This document shows, one piece after another, positions 50,402 to 60,560 of a stretch of 64,000 bases of DNA. The notes under the pieces were generated by a model, which was given only the letters and a program-made list of their open reading frames with translations, did not search any database and was not told the DNA's origin. The stretch is from Marinimicrobium agarilyticum DSM 16975 (GTDB lineage: Bacteria > Pseudomonadota > Gammaproteobacteria > Pseudomonadales > Cellvibrionaceae), in assembly GCF_000423345.1 (NCBI RefSeq), contig NZ_AUHU01000003.1, forward strand, positions 1 to 64,000, read 5' to 3'. Each line of letters opens with the position of its first letter. Within the stretch, counting starts at the first letter, position 1. The translations under genes were made by a program, and so were the position numbers.

Positions 50402-51445
50402 GTGAGATCAACCCGCTCCCTGCAACGCCGCCCCCTGGGCGAGACCTCCCTGGAGCTGCCTATGCTCGGCTTTGGGGCGGCCCCCGTGGGCAACCTTTAC
50501 CGGCCCCTGTCCGATGAGGCGGCCCGGGCCACCCTGGTTCAAGCCCGGGCCGAGGGCATTGGCTACTTCGATACCGCGCCTCACTACGGTTTCGGGTTGA
50601 GTGAGCGACGCCTGGGGGCGGCGCTGGGGCGGGAGTCCCTCACCATCTCCACCAAGATCGGGCGGCGACTGGAGCCCATCGCTCCCGAGGCACGTCGGGC
50701 GGTTCGGTTTGGTTTCGCCGGGGCGCCGGACCTGACCCCGGTGTTTGATTACAGCTACGAGGGCGTGTTGAGCCAGCTGGAAGCCAGCCGCGAGCGACTG
50801 GGCCGCCGGCCACACATCGTCTACGCCCACGATCTGGGCGCTCTGACCCACGGGGATGACGATGGTTTTTATTGGGAACAATTCTGCCAGGGTGGCTATC
50901 GCGCCCTGCAGGAATGGAAACAACAGGGCCTGATCCATGCCATTGGCCTGGGCGTGAACGAAATTGCGGTGTGCGAGCGGGCCCTGGCGGAGCTGGATAT
51001 CGACGTACTGCTGCTCGCGGGGCGTTACACCCTATTGGAGCAGGCCGCTCTGGAGCGGCTGTTGCCCGCCTGCGAGGTCAATGGCGTCTCGGTGGTGATT
51101 GGGGGTGCGTTCAACTCGGGCATTCTCGCCACCGGTGTTCAGGGCGAGGGGCCGTTTCACTACAACTACGAGCCCGCTCCGGTCAATGTCATTGAGCGGG
51201 TGGCCGCGCTGGAAACCGTGTGTGCTGATTTTGATGTGCCCCTGCCTGCGGCCGCCCTGCAGTTTCCCTCCGCGCACCCGGCGGTGGTGTCGGTGATTGC
51301 GGGCTGTGCCACTGCGGAAGAAGTCCATCAGGCCAAGGTCTGGATGGACCATCCCATACCATCGGCGTTTTGGGACGCCCTGAAAGAACAACAACTGCTG
51401 GTGGGCAATGCGCCTGTGCCGGCCGAGGGAGATCCAGTGTCATGA
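50402..51445 (+). CDS. Aldo/keto reductase, predicted L-fucose dehydrogenase
   Basis: This 347-residue protein has PMLGFGAAPVGNLYRPLSDE and YFDTAPHYGFGLSERRLGAA, with the catalytic Asp and Tyr. Lys is in ISTKIGRRL and His in VYAHDLGAL, so the AKR tetrad is complete. It resembles the D-threo-aldose/L-fucose 1-dehydrogenase group that oxidises L-fucose to the lactone. The start is GTG at 50402. It overlaps the next gene by 4 bp and opens a five-gene run. Confidence 0.88.
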   Translation: MRSTRSLQRRPLGETSLELPMLGFGAAPVGNLYRPLSDEAARATLVQARAEGIGYFDTAPHYGFGLSERRLGAALGRESLTISTKIGRRLEPIAPEARRAVRFGFAGAPDLTPVFDYSYEGVLSQLEASRERLGRRPHIVYAHDLGALTHGDDDGFYWEQFCQGGYRALQEWKQQGLIHAIGLGVNEIAVCERALAELDIDVLLLAGRYTLLEQAALERLLPACEVNGVSVVIGGAFNSGILATGVQGEGPFHYNYEPAPVNVIERVAALETVCADFDVPLPAAALQFPSAHPAVVSVIAGCATAEEVHQAKVWMDHPIPSAFWDALKEQQLLVGNAPVPAEGDPVS

Positions 51446-51806
51446 ACGACAAGGCCACCGCCAATAAGGCATTGATTCTGCTCCACCCGAGCGACAACGT
51501 TCTGGTCGCCACCCGCAGCCTGTCCGCGGGCACGACTGTTACCTTGGGTGAGCGCTCGCTGGTGTTGCCCGAACCCTTGGCGGTCGGGCACAAGATGGCC
51601 CGCTGGGACATGACCACCGGGGAGAAAATCGTCAAGTACGGCGCACCCATCGGCTCCCTGCTGGCGCCGGTTGCCGCGGGCGCCTGGGTGCATATGCACA
51701 ATATGACCAGTGACTATCTGGCCAGCCATACCCGGCGCCGGGAAGGTCGCGCCGCAACCTCATCCGCCTCATCCACGCCCACTACCGCATCACAGGAGTC
51801 GCCATC

Positions 51807-51810
<4 letters not shown>
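51442..51810 (+). CDS. UxaA-family dehydratase, N-terminal (SAF) subunit
   Basis: This 122-residue SAF-domain protein includes LILLHPSDNVLVATRSLSAG, EPLAVGHKMARWDMTTGEKI, and VKYGAPIGSLLAPVAAGAWV followed by HMHN. This is the N-terminal part of altronate/galactarate dehydratases encoded as a separate gene. With the next gene it forms the presumed L-fuconate dehydratase. The genes overlap by 4 bp at each side, so expression is coupled. The tail after about residue 100 is low-complexity (S/T/A-rich). Confidence 0.88.
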
Positions 51811-53758
<1,948 letters not shown>

Positions 53759-53801
53759 CCGTCGGTTGAACCCTCACTATTCACAACACTAAGGTTTTGC
53801 C

Positions 53802-54650
53802 ATGAAATTGCTGCGTTACGGTGAGCCGGGCCAGGAGCGTCCGGGTCTTCTGGATAAAGACGGAACACTGCGCGATCTGTCCTCCCTGGTCGATGATATC
53901 GCCGGGGCCGCTCTCGGCGATGCGGAGCTGACGCGGATTCGGGACTGCAACCCGCAAGATTTGCCCGCCGTGCCGGGCAACCCCCGTCTGGGGCCCTGTG
54001 TCGGCCGCGTAGGCAAGTTTATTTGTATCGGCTTGAACTACGTGGACCACTGTGAAGAAACCGGCCAGGCGGTGCCGCCCGAGCCGGTGATTTTCATGAA
54101 GGCAACCAGTGCCATCTGTGGTCCGGATGACGGCATTCTCACTCCGCGGGGCTCGGAAAAGCTGGACTGGGAAGTGGAACTGGGCGTGGTCATCGGCCGT
54201 GAAGCCAAATACGTCTCAGAGCAGGAGGCCGAGGACTATATCGCCGGTTACTGCGTGGTTCACGACGTCTCCGAGCGGGAGTTCCAGCTCGAGCGCGGCG
54301 GCCAGTGGGATAAGGGCAAAGGTTGCGACACCTTCGGCCCCATCGGCCCCTGGCTGGTGACCCGGGACGAAGTGCCCAATCCGCTGGAGTTGGGCATCTG
54401 GCTGGAAGTGAACGACAAACGCTATCAGGACTCCAGCACGAGCAACATGGTATTCAACCCGCGCCAACTGGTGGCTTATCTCAGTCAGTTCATGAGCCTG
54501 CAGCCAGGTGATATTATCTCCACCGGCACACCGCCGGGTGTGGGCCTGGCGCTGAAGCCGCCGGTGTACCTCAAGCCCGGCGATCGGGTGCGCCTGGGCG
54601 TCGACGGCCTGGGTGAGCAGAACCAGACAGTGCTGCCGCCCTCGCGCTGA
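53802..54650 (+). CDS. FAH-family hydrolase, predicted 2,4-diketo-3-deoxy-L-fuconate hydrolase
   Basis: This 282-residue protein has the fumarylacetoacetase fold: KFICIGLNYVDHCEETGQAV, EPVIFMKATSAICGPDDGIL, LDWEVELGVVIG with metal-binding acidic residues, and IISTGTPPGVGLALKPP. It would cleave the diketo-deoxy acid to pyruvate and L-lactate, completing the pathway. It lies 43 bp after the SDR gene, in the same operon. Confidence 0.9.
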   Translation: MKLLRYGEPGQERPGLLDKDGTLRDLSSLVDDIAGAALGDAELTRIRDCNPQDLPAVPGNPRLGPCVGRVGKFICIGLNYVDHCEETGQAVPPEPVIFMKATSAICGPDDGILTPRGSEKLDWEVELGVVIGREAKYVSEQEAEDYIAGYCVVHDVSEREFQLERGGQWDKGKGCDTFGPIGPWLVTRDEVPNPLELGIWLEVNDKRYQDSSTSNMVFNPRQLVAYLSQFMSLQPGDIISTGTPPGVGLALKPPVYLKPGDRVRLGVDGLGEQNQTVLPPSR

Positions 54651-54692
54651 GAGCGGCTCTCAAAACAACAATCGTTGCATATAGGATTCCCC

Positions 54693-55469
54693 ATGAGAAT
54701 AAAAACCGGCCTTTTGACCCTTGGACTGTGCAGTGCCCTTATGGCCTGCACGACGCCCGAGCCCGAGCAAAGCCACGCCGACCCCCTGCCGCCGGCGCTG
54801 GACCCTGCGCCATTGGAAGAGGAGTGGGCCATCGAGTGGTGGATGCCACGGCACCAGGAAAAGTTGGCCTTGGCTCGGGAAAAGGATCCGGAATTGGTTT
54901 TTATCGGGGACTCCATCACCCAAGGCTGGGAGCAGTCCGGCGCCGAGGCATTTGAAGAGGCTTTTGGCGAGTGGCGCACTCTGAATCTGGGCTTCAGCGG
55001 TGACCGGACGGAAAATGTTCTGTGGCGCCTTGAGCACGGGGCGGTGAACGAGATCGATCCCGAGCTGATTGTGATGATGATCGGCACCAACAACACCGGC
55101 CACCGGATGGACCCACCCTCGGAAGTGGCCGCGGGCGTGACCGAAATTGTGGATCAACTGCAGACGCGACTGCCCGAGACCAACATTCTGCTGCTGGCCA
55201 TCTTCCCCCGCAGCGCCACGCCGGACGATCCCATGCGCGTTACCAATGACGCCATCAATGACCGTATTCAGGGGCTGGCCGCGCGCGAGGGGGGTTACTG
55301 GGCCAACGTCAACGATATCTTCCTGGATGAGCAGGGTCACCTGCCCAAGGCCATCATGCCCGATCTGCTTCATCCCGAAGAAAAGGGCTACGAGCGGCTC
55401 GCCGCCGAACTCAAGCCCATGGTCGAATCGTTGATGACCAAGGGCGAGCTGCCGGCAAGCCGTCGTTGA
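54693..55469 (+). CDS. Secreted SGNH/GDSL hydrolase lipoprotein
   Basis: This 258-residue protein has a lipobox (LMAC, Cys about 20) and a short acidic linker. SGNH block I is VFIGDSITQGWE, block II GFSGDRTENVLWRL, block III MIGTNNTGHR and block V DLLHPEEKGYERL. It is an outer-surface or periplasmic esterase, probably a deacetylase of sugar polymers, suitable for removing O-acetyl groups from fucose-rich glycans. It ends the carbohydrate locus. The start at 54693 gives a clean lipoprotein signal. Confidence 0.88.
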   Translation: MRIKTGLLTLGLCSALMACTTPEPEQSHADPLPPALDPAPLEEEWAIEWWMPRHQEKLALAREKDPELVFIGDSITQGWEQSGAEAFEEAFGEWRTLNLGFSGDRTENVLWRLEHGAVNEIDPELIVMMIGTNNTGHRMDPPSEVAAGVTEIVDQLQTRLPETNILLLAIFPRSATPDDPMRVTNDAINDRIQGLAAREGGYWANVNDIFLDEQGHLPKAIMPDLLHPEEKGYERLAAELKPMVESLMTKGELPASRR

Positions 55470-55473
55470 TGCC

Positions 55474-56334
55474 TCAGGCGGCCTGGGCCGTACCGGGCCG
55501 TTCTTCTTCCTCGGGCGCGGGGACCGTGTGCCACTGCACTTGATCACTGTAGTGCAACAGGTGAATCTCGCCCTGATAGTCTTCCATCAATGCGGTACAG
55601 CTCTCAATCCAGTCGCCGGTATTGGCGTAGTGCATTCCGTCCTGCTCCAGCAGGGCGGCGGCATGAATGTGGCCGCAAATCACGCCATCGTAGCCGCGAC
55701 GTCGTGCCTCTTCCATGACTTCGGTCTGATAAGTGTCAATCGCGTCCCGAGCGCCTTTGATGTTGCTCTTGATCAAACCGGCCAGCGAGAAGTAGGGCCG
55801 CCCGCCCCAGCGGCGTAAGCGGTTGGACCAGCGGTTGATGAACAGCAGCAGGCCGTAGGCCATATCGCCACACACCCGCGTGATCCAGGTCAGGTTGATG
55901 TAGGCATCCATGGCATCGCCGTGCATGATCAGCCAGCGGCGCCCGTCCGCGCTGCGGTACTCGTGCTCCTTGGCAATTTCGATGGGCCCGAACAGGTCGC
56001 CATCAAAGCGGCGCATGGGTTCATCGTGGTTGCCCGGTACGTAGATCACCCGTACGCCCTTACCGGCCAGCTCGTACAGCTTGAGCATTACCTGGTAGTG
56101 TTCGGCCGGCCAACAGAAGCGTTTTTTCAACGCCCAGAAGTCGATCACATCGCCGACCAGGTACAGCGTTTCACACTGGATGTCGTCGAGAAAGCGCAAC
56201 AGGTACTGGGCCTGGCAATCCCGGTTACCCAGGTGCAGGTCGGAAATCCAGATGGTGCGACTGTTGATCAGGGGGGAAGGGGCGCGAACAGCGGCCTTGG
56301 CGGGCTGAAGCGCGGGCGAGGAAGCGTCGGTCAT
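55474..56334 (-). CDS. UDP-2,3-diacylglucosamine diphosphatase-like metallophosphoesterase
   Basis: This 286-residue calcineurin-type phosphoesterase has metal motifs TIWISDLHLGNRD, LVGDVIDFW, YVPGNHDEPMR, LIMHGDAMDAY and CGHIHAAAL, as in the LpxH family (COG2908 subgroup). A central hydrophobic segment (about 145-175) suits membrane-associated lipid A work or a related role. It may not be the main LpxH. It converges on the SGNH gene with a 4-bp gap. Confidence 0.86.
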   Translation of the reverse strand: MTDASSPALQPAKAAVRAPSPLINSRTIWISDLHLGNRDCQAQYLLRFLDDIQCETLYLVGDVIDFWALKKRFCWPAEHYQVMLKLYELAGKGVRVIYVPGNHDEPMRRFDGDLFGPIEIAKEHEYRSADGRRWLIMHGDAMDAYINLTWITRVCGDMAYGLLLFINRWSNRLRRWGGRPYFSLAGLIKSNIKGARDAIDTYQTEVMEEARRRGYDGVICGHIHAAALLEQDGMHYANTGDWIESCTALMEDYQGEIHLLHYSDQVQWHTVPAPEEEERPGTAQAA

Positions 56335-56450
56335 GGTCGTGTCCCGTCTGCCTGTGATGCCGCCCAGTCTGGCGGCGGGGCATGACGAAACGACAACAAA
56401 GCCGTGAAGTTTTGATGACAGACGTCGACCTGAAAACCGTTGGTTCCCCG

Positions 56451-56669
56451 TCAGTTCTTAGGCGTGTGGTCCTGGGTCAGCCATTCGAGCACCGCGTAGC
56501 GGCTTTCGAGCATGTCTTTGTAGACCTTCATGACCTGAGGGTTGGGCTTGGCTTGGCTTTCCAGGCGGCCCAGGCGGTCGGTGAGGAAGGCGATATCCTG
56601 ATGTACCTTGGCGGCGATGGCGTCACCTCTTACCGATTCGCTGCCAATCACAACGTTTGGGCTGGCCAT
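56451..56669 (-). CDS. Small conserved hypothetical protein
   Basis: This 72-residue, soluble, mainly helical protein has an amphipathic central part (IAAKVHQDIAFLTDRLGRLE). It ends ESRYAVLEWLTQDHTPKN and has no cysteines. The ATG at 56669 follows AAGGAAT. It lies between the phosphoesterase and the zinc locus, and no function can be assigned. Confidence 0.6.
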   Translation of the reverse strand: MASPNVVIGSESVRGDAIAAKVHQDIAFLTDRLGRLESQAKPNPQVMKVYKDMLESRYAVLEWLTQDHTPKN

Positions 56670-56770
56670 AAGCAGATTCCTTTTGCGCGTGTTTAGAACA
56701 ACGCCCCAAGTATTGCACAAAATTCGGTCAAATAAAGCAGATTTACAAAAATATTGTTGTTCTGGGTGAC

Positions 56771-57556
56771 TCAACCGTCGGCGCGCTTGAGCAGGGAAAG
56801 CGCAAAAAGGGCGGTGGCACAGAGCACAATCGAGGGCCCCGCGGGGCTATCCCAGACAAAGGAGGCGCCCAAGCCCCCGGCCACCGACAGCGCTCCGAGC
56901 AGACTCGCCACCAATGCCATGGCCTCCGGGGAGCGGGTCAGGCGGCGACTGGTCGCCGCCGGGATGATCAACAGGGCAGTGATCAACAGTACTCCCACCA
57001 CCTTCATGGCGATGGCGATCACCAGGGCCATCAGCAACATCAGTGCGGTGCGCACGGCCGTGACCGGCACGCCCTCCACATGGGCCAGGTCCTCGTGCAC
57101 GGTAATCGCCAGTAGTGGCCGCCAGAGCAACAGCAGCAGGGCCGACACGAGCACCGAGATCACCCAGACGGTAACCACATCCACGGCGCTGGCGGACAGA
57201 ATATCGCCGAACAGATAACCCAACAGGTCAATCCGGCTGTTGGTAAACAGGCTCACCATCACCAGGCCCAGGGCGAGGGTGGAGTGGGACAGAATACCGA
57301 GCAGGGTGTCGGTGGCGAGCAGGCGGTTGTGCTGCAGGGCGACCAAAATCAGGGCCAGAAGCAGACAGCCGACGGCCACTGCCAGGTTCAGGTTGACGTT
57401 CAGCAGCAAGCCGAAAGTCACACCCAGCAACGCCGAATGCGCCAGTGTGTCGCCGAAGTAAGCCATGCGTCGCCAGACCACAAGGGCCCCCAGGGGACCG
57501 GCTACCAGGGCCACGCCCAGGCCGGAGAGCAGTGCGTATAGGAGAAAATCAGGCAT
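56771..57556 (-). CDS. znuB: Zinc ABC transporter permease ZnuB
   Basis: This 261-residue permease has about eight helices. It has GLGVALVAGPLGALVVWRRM followed by AYFGDTLAHSALLG, the MntB/ZnuB signature, and ILSHSTLALGLVMVSLF. It ends with a variable hydrophobic tail. The start at 57556 overlaps the end of znuC by 8 bp, so the two are translationally coupled. It imports Zn2+ with ZnuA and ZnuC. Confidence 0.94.
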   Translation of the reverse strand: MPDFLLYALLSGLGVALVAGPLGALVVWRRMAYFGDTLAHSALLGVTFGLLLNVNLNLAVAVGCLLLALILVALQHNRLLATDTLLGILSHSTLALGLVMVSLFTNSRIDLLGYLFGDILSASAVDVVTVWVISVLVSALLLLLWRPLLAITVHEDLAHVEGVPVTAVRTALMLLMALVIAIAMKVVGVLLITALLIIPAATSRRLTRSPEAMALVASLLGALSVAGGLGASFVWDSPAGPSIVLCATALFALSLLKRADG

Positions 57557-58307
57557 GATCGTGCGTGTTATCCAGGTCGACAATATTGCCGTGGTCGTCG
57601 TGTTTGTGGTCGTGGTGGTGGGTATAAGGCGCCACCAGTGGCTTGGCCTTCTCACCAAACAGCGCCTGATAGGCCGGGTCCGAGGTCACCTGGTCCGGAT
57701 GGCCGTGGCAGCACACGTGCTGGTTCAGGCAGATGACGGTATCAGTCGTGGCCATGACCAGGTGCAGGTCGTGGGAGACCAACAGCACGCCGCACTCGCG
57801 CTGGCGGCGAATGTCGTTGATCAGTTGGTACAGGGCTTCCTGACCGGTGACATCCACGCCCTGGACCGGCTCATCGAGCACCAGCAGGTTCGGGTCCCGC
57901 AGCAGGGCCCGGGCGAGCAATACCCGCTGGGTTTCACCGCCGGAGAGGTTGCTCATGGTCGCGCCGAGCAGCTCTTCGATACCCGTCAGCGTCACCACCT
58001 CCCGCAGAGGCAGGCGGGGCTTGCCGCCCAAGGTCAGAAAGCGCTTTACGGTCAACGGCAGACTCGGATCGATATGGAGCTTTTGGGGCATATAGCCAAT
58101 GCGTAGCCCCGGCCGACGCTCGAGGACGCCCGCATCCGGGCGGATCAGCCCGAGCACACAGCGCACCAGTGTGGTTTTGCCAGCGCCATTGGGGCCGATC
58201 AGAGTGACGATCTTGCCCGGCTCCAGCGTCAAGTCGGCGCCGTGGAGAATCGTGCGTCCGCCACGTTGTACGGCGATACCGCGCGCGCTCAGCAGGGCTT
58301 CAGGCAT
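57549..58307 (-). CDS. znuC: Zinc ABC transporter ATPase ZnuC with His-rich tail
   Basis: This 252-residue ATPase has Walker A GPNGAGKTTLV, signature LSGGETQRVLLARAL and Walker B LLVLDEPVQGVD. The last ~25 residues are rich in His and Asp (THHHDHKHDDHGN), a probable zinc-binding regulatory tail that reads over the znuB start. It lies between zur and znuB and overlaps zur by 8 bp. Confidence 0.95.
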   Translation of the reverse strand: MPEALLSARGIAVQRGGRTILHGADLTLEPGKIVTLIGPNGAGKTTLVRCVLGLIRPDAGVLERRPGLRIGYMPQKLHIDPSLPLTVKRFLTLGGKPRLPLREVVTLTGIEELLGATMSNLSGGETQRVLLARALLRDPNLLVLDEPVQGVDVTGQEALYQLINDIRRQRECGVLLVSHDLHLVMATTDTVICLNQHVCCHGHPDQVTSDPAYQALFGEKAKPLVAPYTHHHDHKHDDHGNIVDLDNTHDHA

Positions 58308-58791
58308 CGGACTGGCTCCGGCAGTCCGGGCACAGCCCGGTCACTTCCAGCGAGTGGCTCTCGAGCCGGAATCCGGCCTCGCGGGCGTTGTCCATAATCG
58401 TCTCGTTCAATTGCGCGCTCTCGATCTCTACCGCGACCCCGCAGGCCCGGCAGAGTAAAAAGTGGCTCGGGTGACGGTGCTCGGGGCTGGGGCAGCCGAC
58501 ATAGGCGTTCAGGCCGTTGATCCGGTGAATCAGGCCCTGTTCCAGCAAAAAATCCAATGCCCGATAGACCGTTGGGGGGGCCACCCGACGCGTGGAGGCC
58601 GTGGCCAGTTGATCCATCAGTTGGTAGGCGCCCAGCGGTTTGTGGCTCTGCCACACCAGCTCCAATACCTGTTCGCGCAACGGCGTCAGGCGGGCGCCGC
58701 GCTCGTTACAGAGCGTCCGGGCCGAATCCAGCGCACCACGCACGCAGAGCCGGTGGTTGTGATGGCGGAACGCAAGAGGGGTGTGAGTCAT
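58300..58791 (-). CDS. zur: Zinc uptake regulator Zur (Fur family)
   Basis: This 163-residue Fur-family repressor has a winged helix (about 25-95) with TPLREQVLELVWQSHKPLGA and APPTVYRALDFL. Its C-terminal metal domain carries two CxxC pairs (CRAC and CPDC). When zinc is bound it represses znu genes through the box at 58822-58846. It is first in the zur-znuC-znuB operon, so it represses itself. Confidence 0.95.
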   Translation of the reverse strand: MTHTPLAFRHHNHRLCVRGALDSARTLCNERGARLTPLREQVLELVWQSHKPLGAYQLMDQLATASTRRVAPPTVYRALDFLLEQGLIHRINGLNAYVGCPSPEHRHPSHFLLCRACGVAVEIESAQLNETIMDNAREAGFRLESHSLEVTGLCPDCRSQSDA

Positions 58792-58821
58792 AGCAGGGCC
58801 TCGGTTCGGGCTTTTCTTCCC

Positions 58822-58846
58822 AAAGATGTTACACTATAACCCTTTC
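58822..58846 (+). promoter_or_regulatory. Zur box between zur and znuA
   Basis: The core GTTACACTATAAC (58828-58840) within AAAGATGTTAC...CCCTTTC matches the known gammaproteobacterial Zur operator (GTTATANNATAAC). It lies in the 78-bp divergent gap and can control both znuA and zur-znuCB. Confidence 0.8.
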
Positions 58847-58869
58847 TGTCTACAGGTGCGAGTTCCCCT

Positions 58870-59790
58870 ATGCGTTCCAGCATTGTTCGCCGGCTTCCTT
58901 TGGCTCGGCTCGGCTTTGGGTTATTGTTGACTGGGCTGAGTCTGTTCGCGAGCACGGCTCGCGCCGAGGTTGAGGTCGTAACCAGTATCAAACCGCTGGC
59001 GTTGATTGCCCGAGCGGTGGTAGGTGAGGGCGGTCAGGTCAGCCACCTGCTGCCGCCCAATGCCTCCCCTCACGATTATCCGCTCAAGGTTTCCGACATG
59101 CAGCGGCTCACCGGGGCGGACCTGGTGGTCTGGGTCGGTGAGGACCTGGAAACCTTTCTGCGCCGGCCCCTGGCTCGGCTCAAGCCTGAGCAGCGCCTTA
59201 CGCTGGCGGAGCTGGGCGGCATTCACTGGCCCGAGGAGAGTCACAGCGAGCACGGCCACGATGAACATCATCACGGCCCGCGGGACCCTCACCTTTGGCT
59301 GAACCCACAGAACGGATCCGCTGCCGCGTTGGCACTGGCGGAGCGGCTCGCGAGCCTGGACCCTGCGGGGGCGGACGGGTATCGAAGCCGGGCTCGTGCC
59401 CTGACGCAGAGCCTGACTGAGCTGGATAAAGCACTGGAGAATCGTCTGGCGCCGGTGCGTGAGGTGCCCTTTGCGGTGTACCACGCCGGGTATCAGCACT
59501 TTGTCGAGCATTACCAACTCAATCAGCGGGCGGCCGTGACCCTCTCGCCCGAGCGTCGCCCGGGTGCGCGCCATCTCTACGAGCTGCGTGAGACGCTACA
59601 GGACACCGCCTGTCTGTTTACCGAGCCCTATTACGATATGAGTTCGGCGCGCCGTCTGGCGGATGAGCTGGGGTTGCGGTTGGCCGAGCTGGATTTGCTG
59701 GGCGCGCGGGAGGAGGTTGCGAGTTATCCGCAACTGCTGGAGCGCTTGGGCGAGGATGTGGCCCGTTGCCTGGAGAGCGAGGGGCGCTGA
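58870..59790 (+). CDS. znuA: Periplasmic zinc-binding protein ZnuA
   Basis: This 306-residue protein has a signal peptide ending about residue 31 (STARA). A cluster-9 binding fold carries the zinc-ligand His in LLPPNASPHDYPLKVSDMQR, a His-rich loop (EHGHDEHHHGPRDPHLWL), and the later ligands in YHAGYQHFVEHY and EPYYD. It captures zinc and delivers it to ZnuBC. It is divergent from zur. Confidence 0.94.
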   Translation: MRSSIVRRLPLARLGFGLLLTGLSLFASTARAEVEVVTSIKPLALIARAVVGEGGQVSHLLPPNASPHDYPLKVSDMQRLTGADLVVWVGEDLETFLRRPLARLKPEQRLTLAELGGIHWPEESHSEHGHDEHHHGPRDPHLWLNPQNGSAAALALAERLASLDPAGADGYRSRARALTQSLTELDKALENRLAPVREVPFAVYHAGYQHFVEHYQLNQRAAVTLSPERRPGARHLYELRETLQDTACLFTEPYYDMSSARRLADELGLRLAELDLLGAREEVASYPQLLERLGEDVARCLESEGR

Positions 59791-59799
59791 GCGGCAGAC

Positions 59800-59834
59800 A
59801 AAAAAATCCCCGCCGGGCCATTGGCCGGGCAGGG
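59800..59834 (-). terminator. Probable terminator for the small secreted-protein gene
   Basis: Read on the minus strand, a G+C-rich hairpin centred on GGCC-AAT-GGCC (59808-59834) is followed by a run of seven Ts. The stem has mismatches, so this is moderate. Confidence 0.45.
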
Positions 59835-59932
59835 AGATAAGCGAGGAGAGTCGTCGGTCAAAGGTGAGTCGGGCGCCGGGCCCGGCTCACCGGTATACAA
59901 AGGGCCCGCCAAAGCGGACCAAGCGAGGATCG

Positions 59933-60211
59933 TTAAAAGTTTGCCTGCAACTGGCGGCTGAGCTTCTCGTCCAACCGTTCGTTCAGTTTTGCTTCTATTT
60001 CTTCATTCAGCGCCTGAGAGTGTTGCTCCAGGTCGTTTTCAGTCACGATGTCGCGTTGTTCTTTTGCATTTTCCGGAAGCTCCCACTGCAGGGCTACGCC
60101 CGCTTCAGCGGTAGCAATGGCCATGCTCGGTTGGGCGCCAGTGGCAACGCCGTCAGCCGCCGCGTTCGCGGCAAATACAAAAGTTGCGATGATCAAGCCA
60201 AGTTTCTTCAT
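59933..60211 (-). CDS. Small secreted hypothetical protein
   Basis: This 92-residue protein has a signal peptide (MKKLGLIIATFVFAANAAA). A mature acidic region follows, then a helical, heptad-like C-terminus (LNEEIEAKLNERLDEKLSRQ). I do not recognise the family. GGAGGG lies 7 bp before the ATG at 60211, which favours this start over 60226. The unusual nested palindrome at 60305-60337 lies about 100 bp upstream on its promoter side. Confidence 0.7.
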   Translation of the reverse strand: MKKLGLIIATFVFAANAAADGVATGAQPSMAIATAEAGVALQWELPENAKEQRDIVTENDLEQHSQALNEEIEAKLNERLDEKLSRQLQANF

Positions 60212-60560
60212 GGTTTCGCCCTCCATGGGTTTCCCCAGTGGGGAGCCATTCGTCTTGGTGTCGAATAGCTCCGTAAGTGTGTACTAGAGTGGTGTGCTCT
60301 CTATGTGTTACCTATAGTAACACAGTCGTTACTATAGTCCAGTGGTATTTCATGCTGATGATAAAAATGTGAGGTTTTTGTTAAGCAATTCGCATACTTA
60401 GGCGAATTAGTGGAAGTAAACCCTAAAAAATAGAGGGGTAACACGCCAGTAACAGGTTTTTGGTTATAACCTGCGGCTGAACCGCTTCGCGGTTTTGGGT
60501 TATGCTTGCCCTCCAATCCATTCGGATTCGACCGCAATTGTGTGAACAGGCCTTGACCCT
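60212..60560. other. Divergent intergenic region before polA
   Basis: Besides the nested palindrome (60305-60337), the gap holds a 7-bp inverted repeat AATTCGC/GCGAATT (60387-60393 and 60402-60408) and a hairpin AACCGC-TTC-GCGGTT (about 60480-60494) close to the polA start. No gene is seen. Confidence 0.5.
60305..60337. promoter_or_regulatory. Nested palindromes, probable regulator binding site
   Basis: GTGTTAC-CTATA-GTAACAC (60305-60323) is a perfect 7-bp inverted repeat. It overlaps the perfect 10-bp inverted repeat CTATAGTAAC-ACAGTC-GTTACTATAG (60312-60337). Three TGTTAC/GTAACA half-sites lie 11 bp apart. Positioned upstream of the small secreted-protein gene, on the polA side. Confidence 0.55.
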
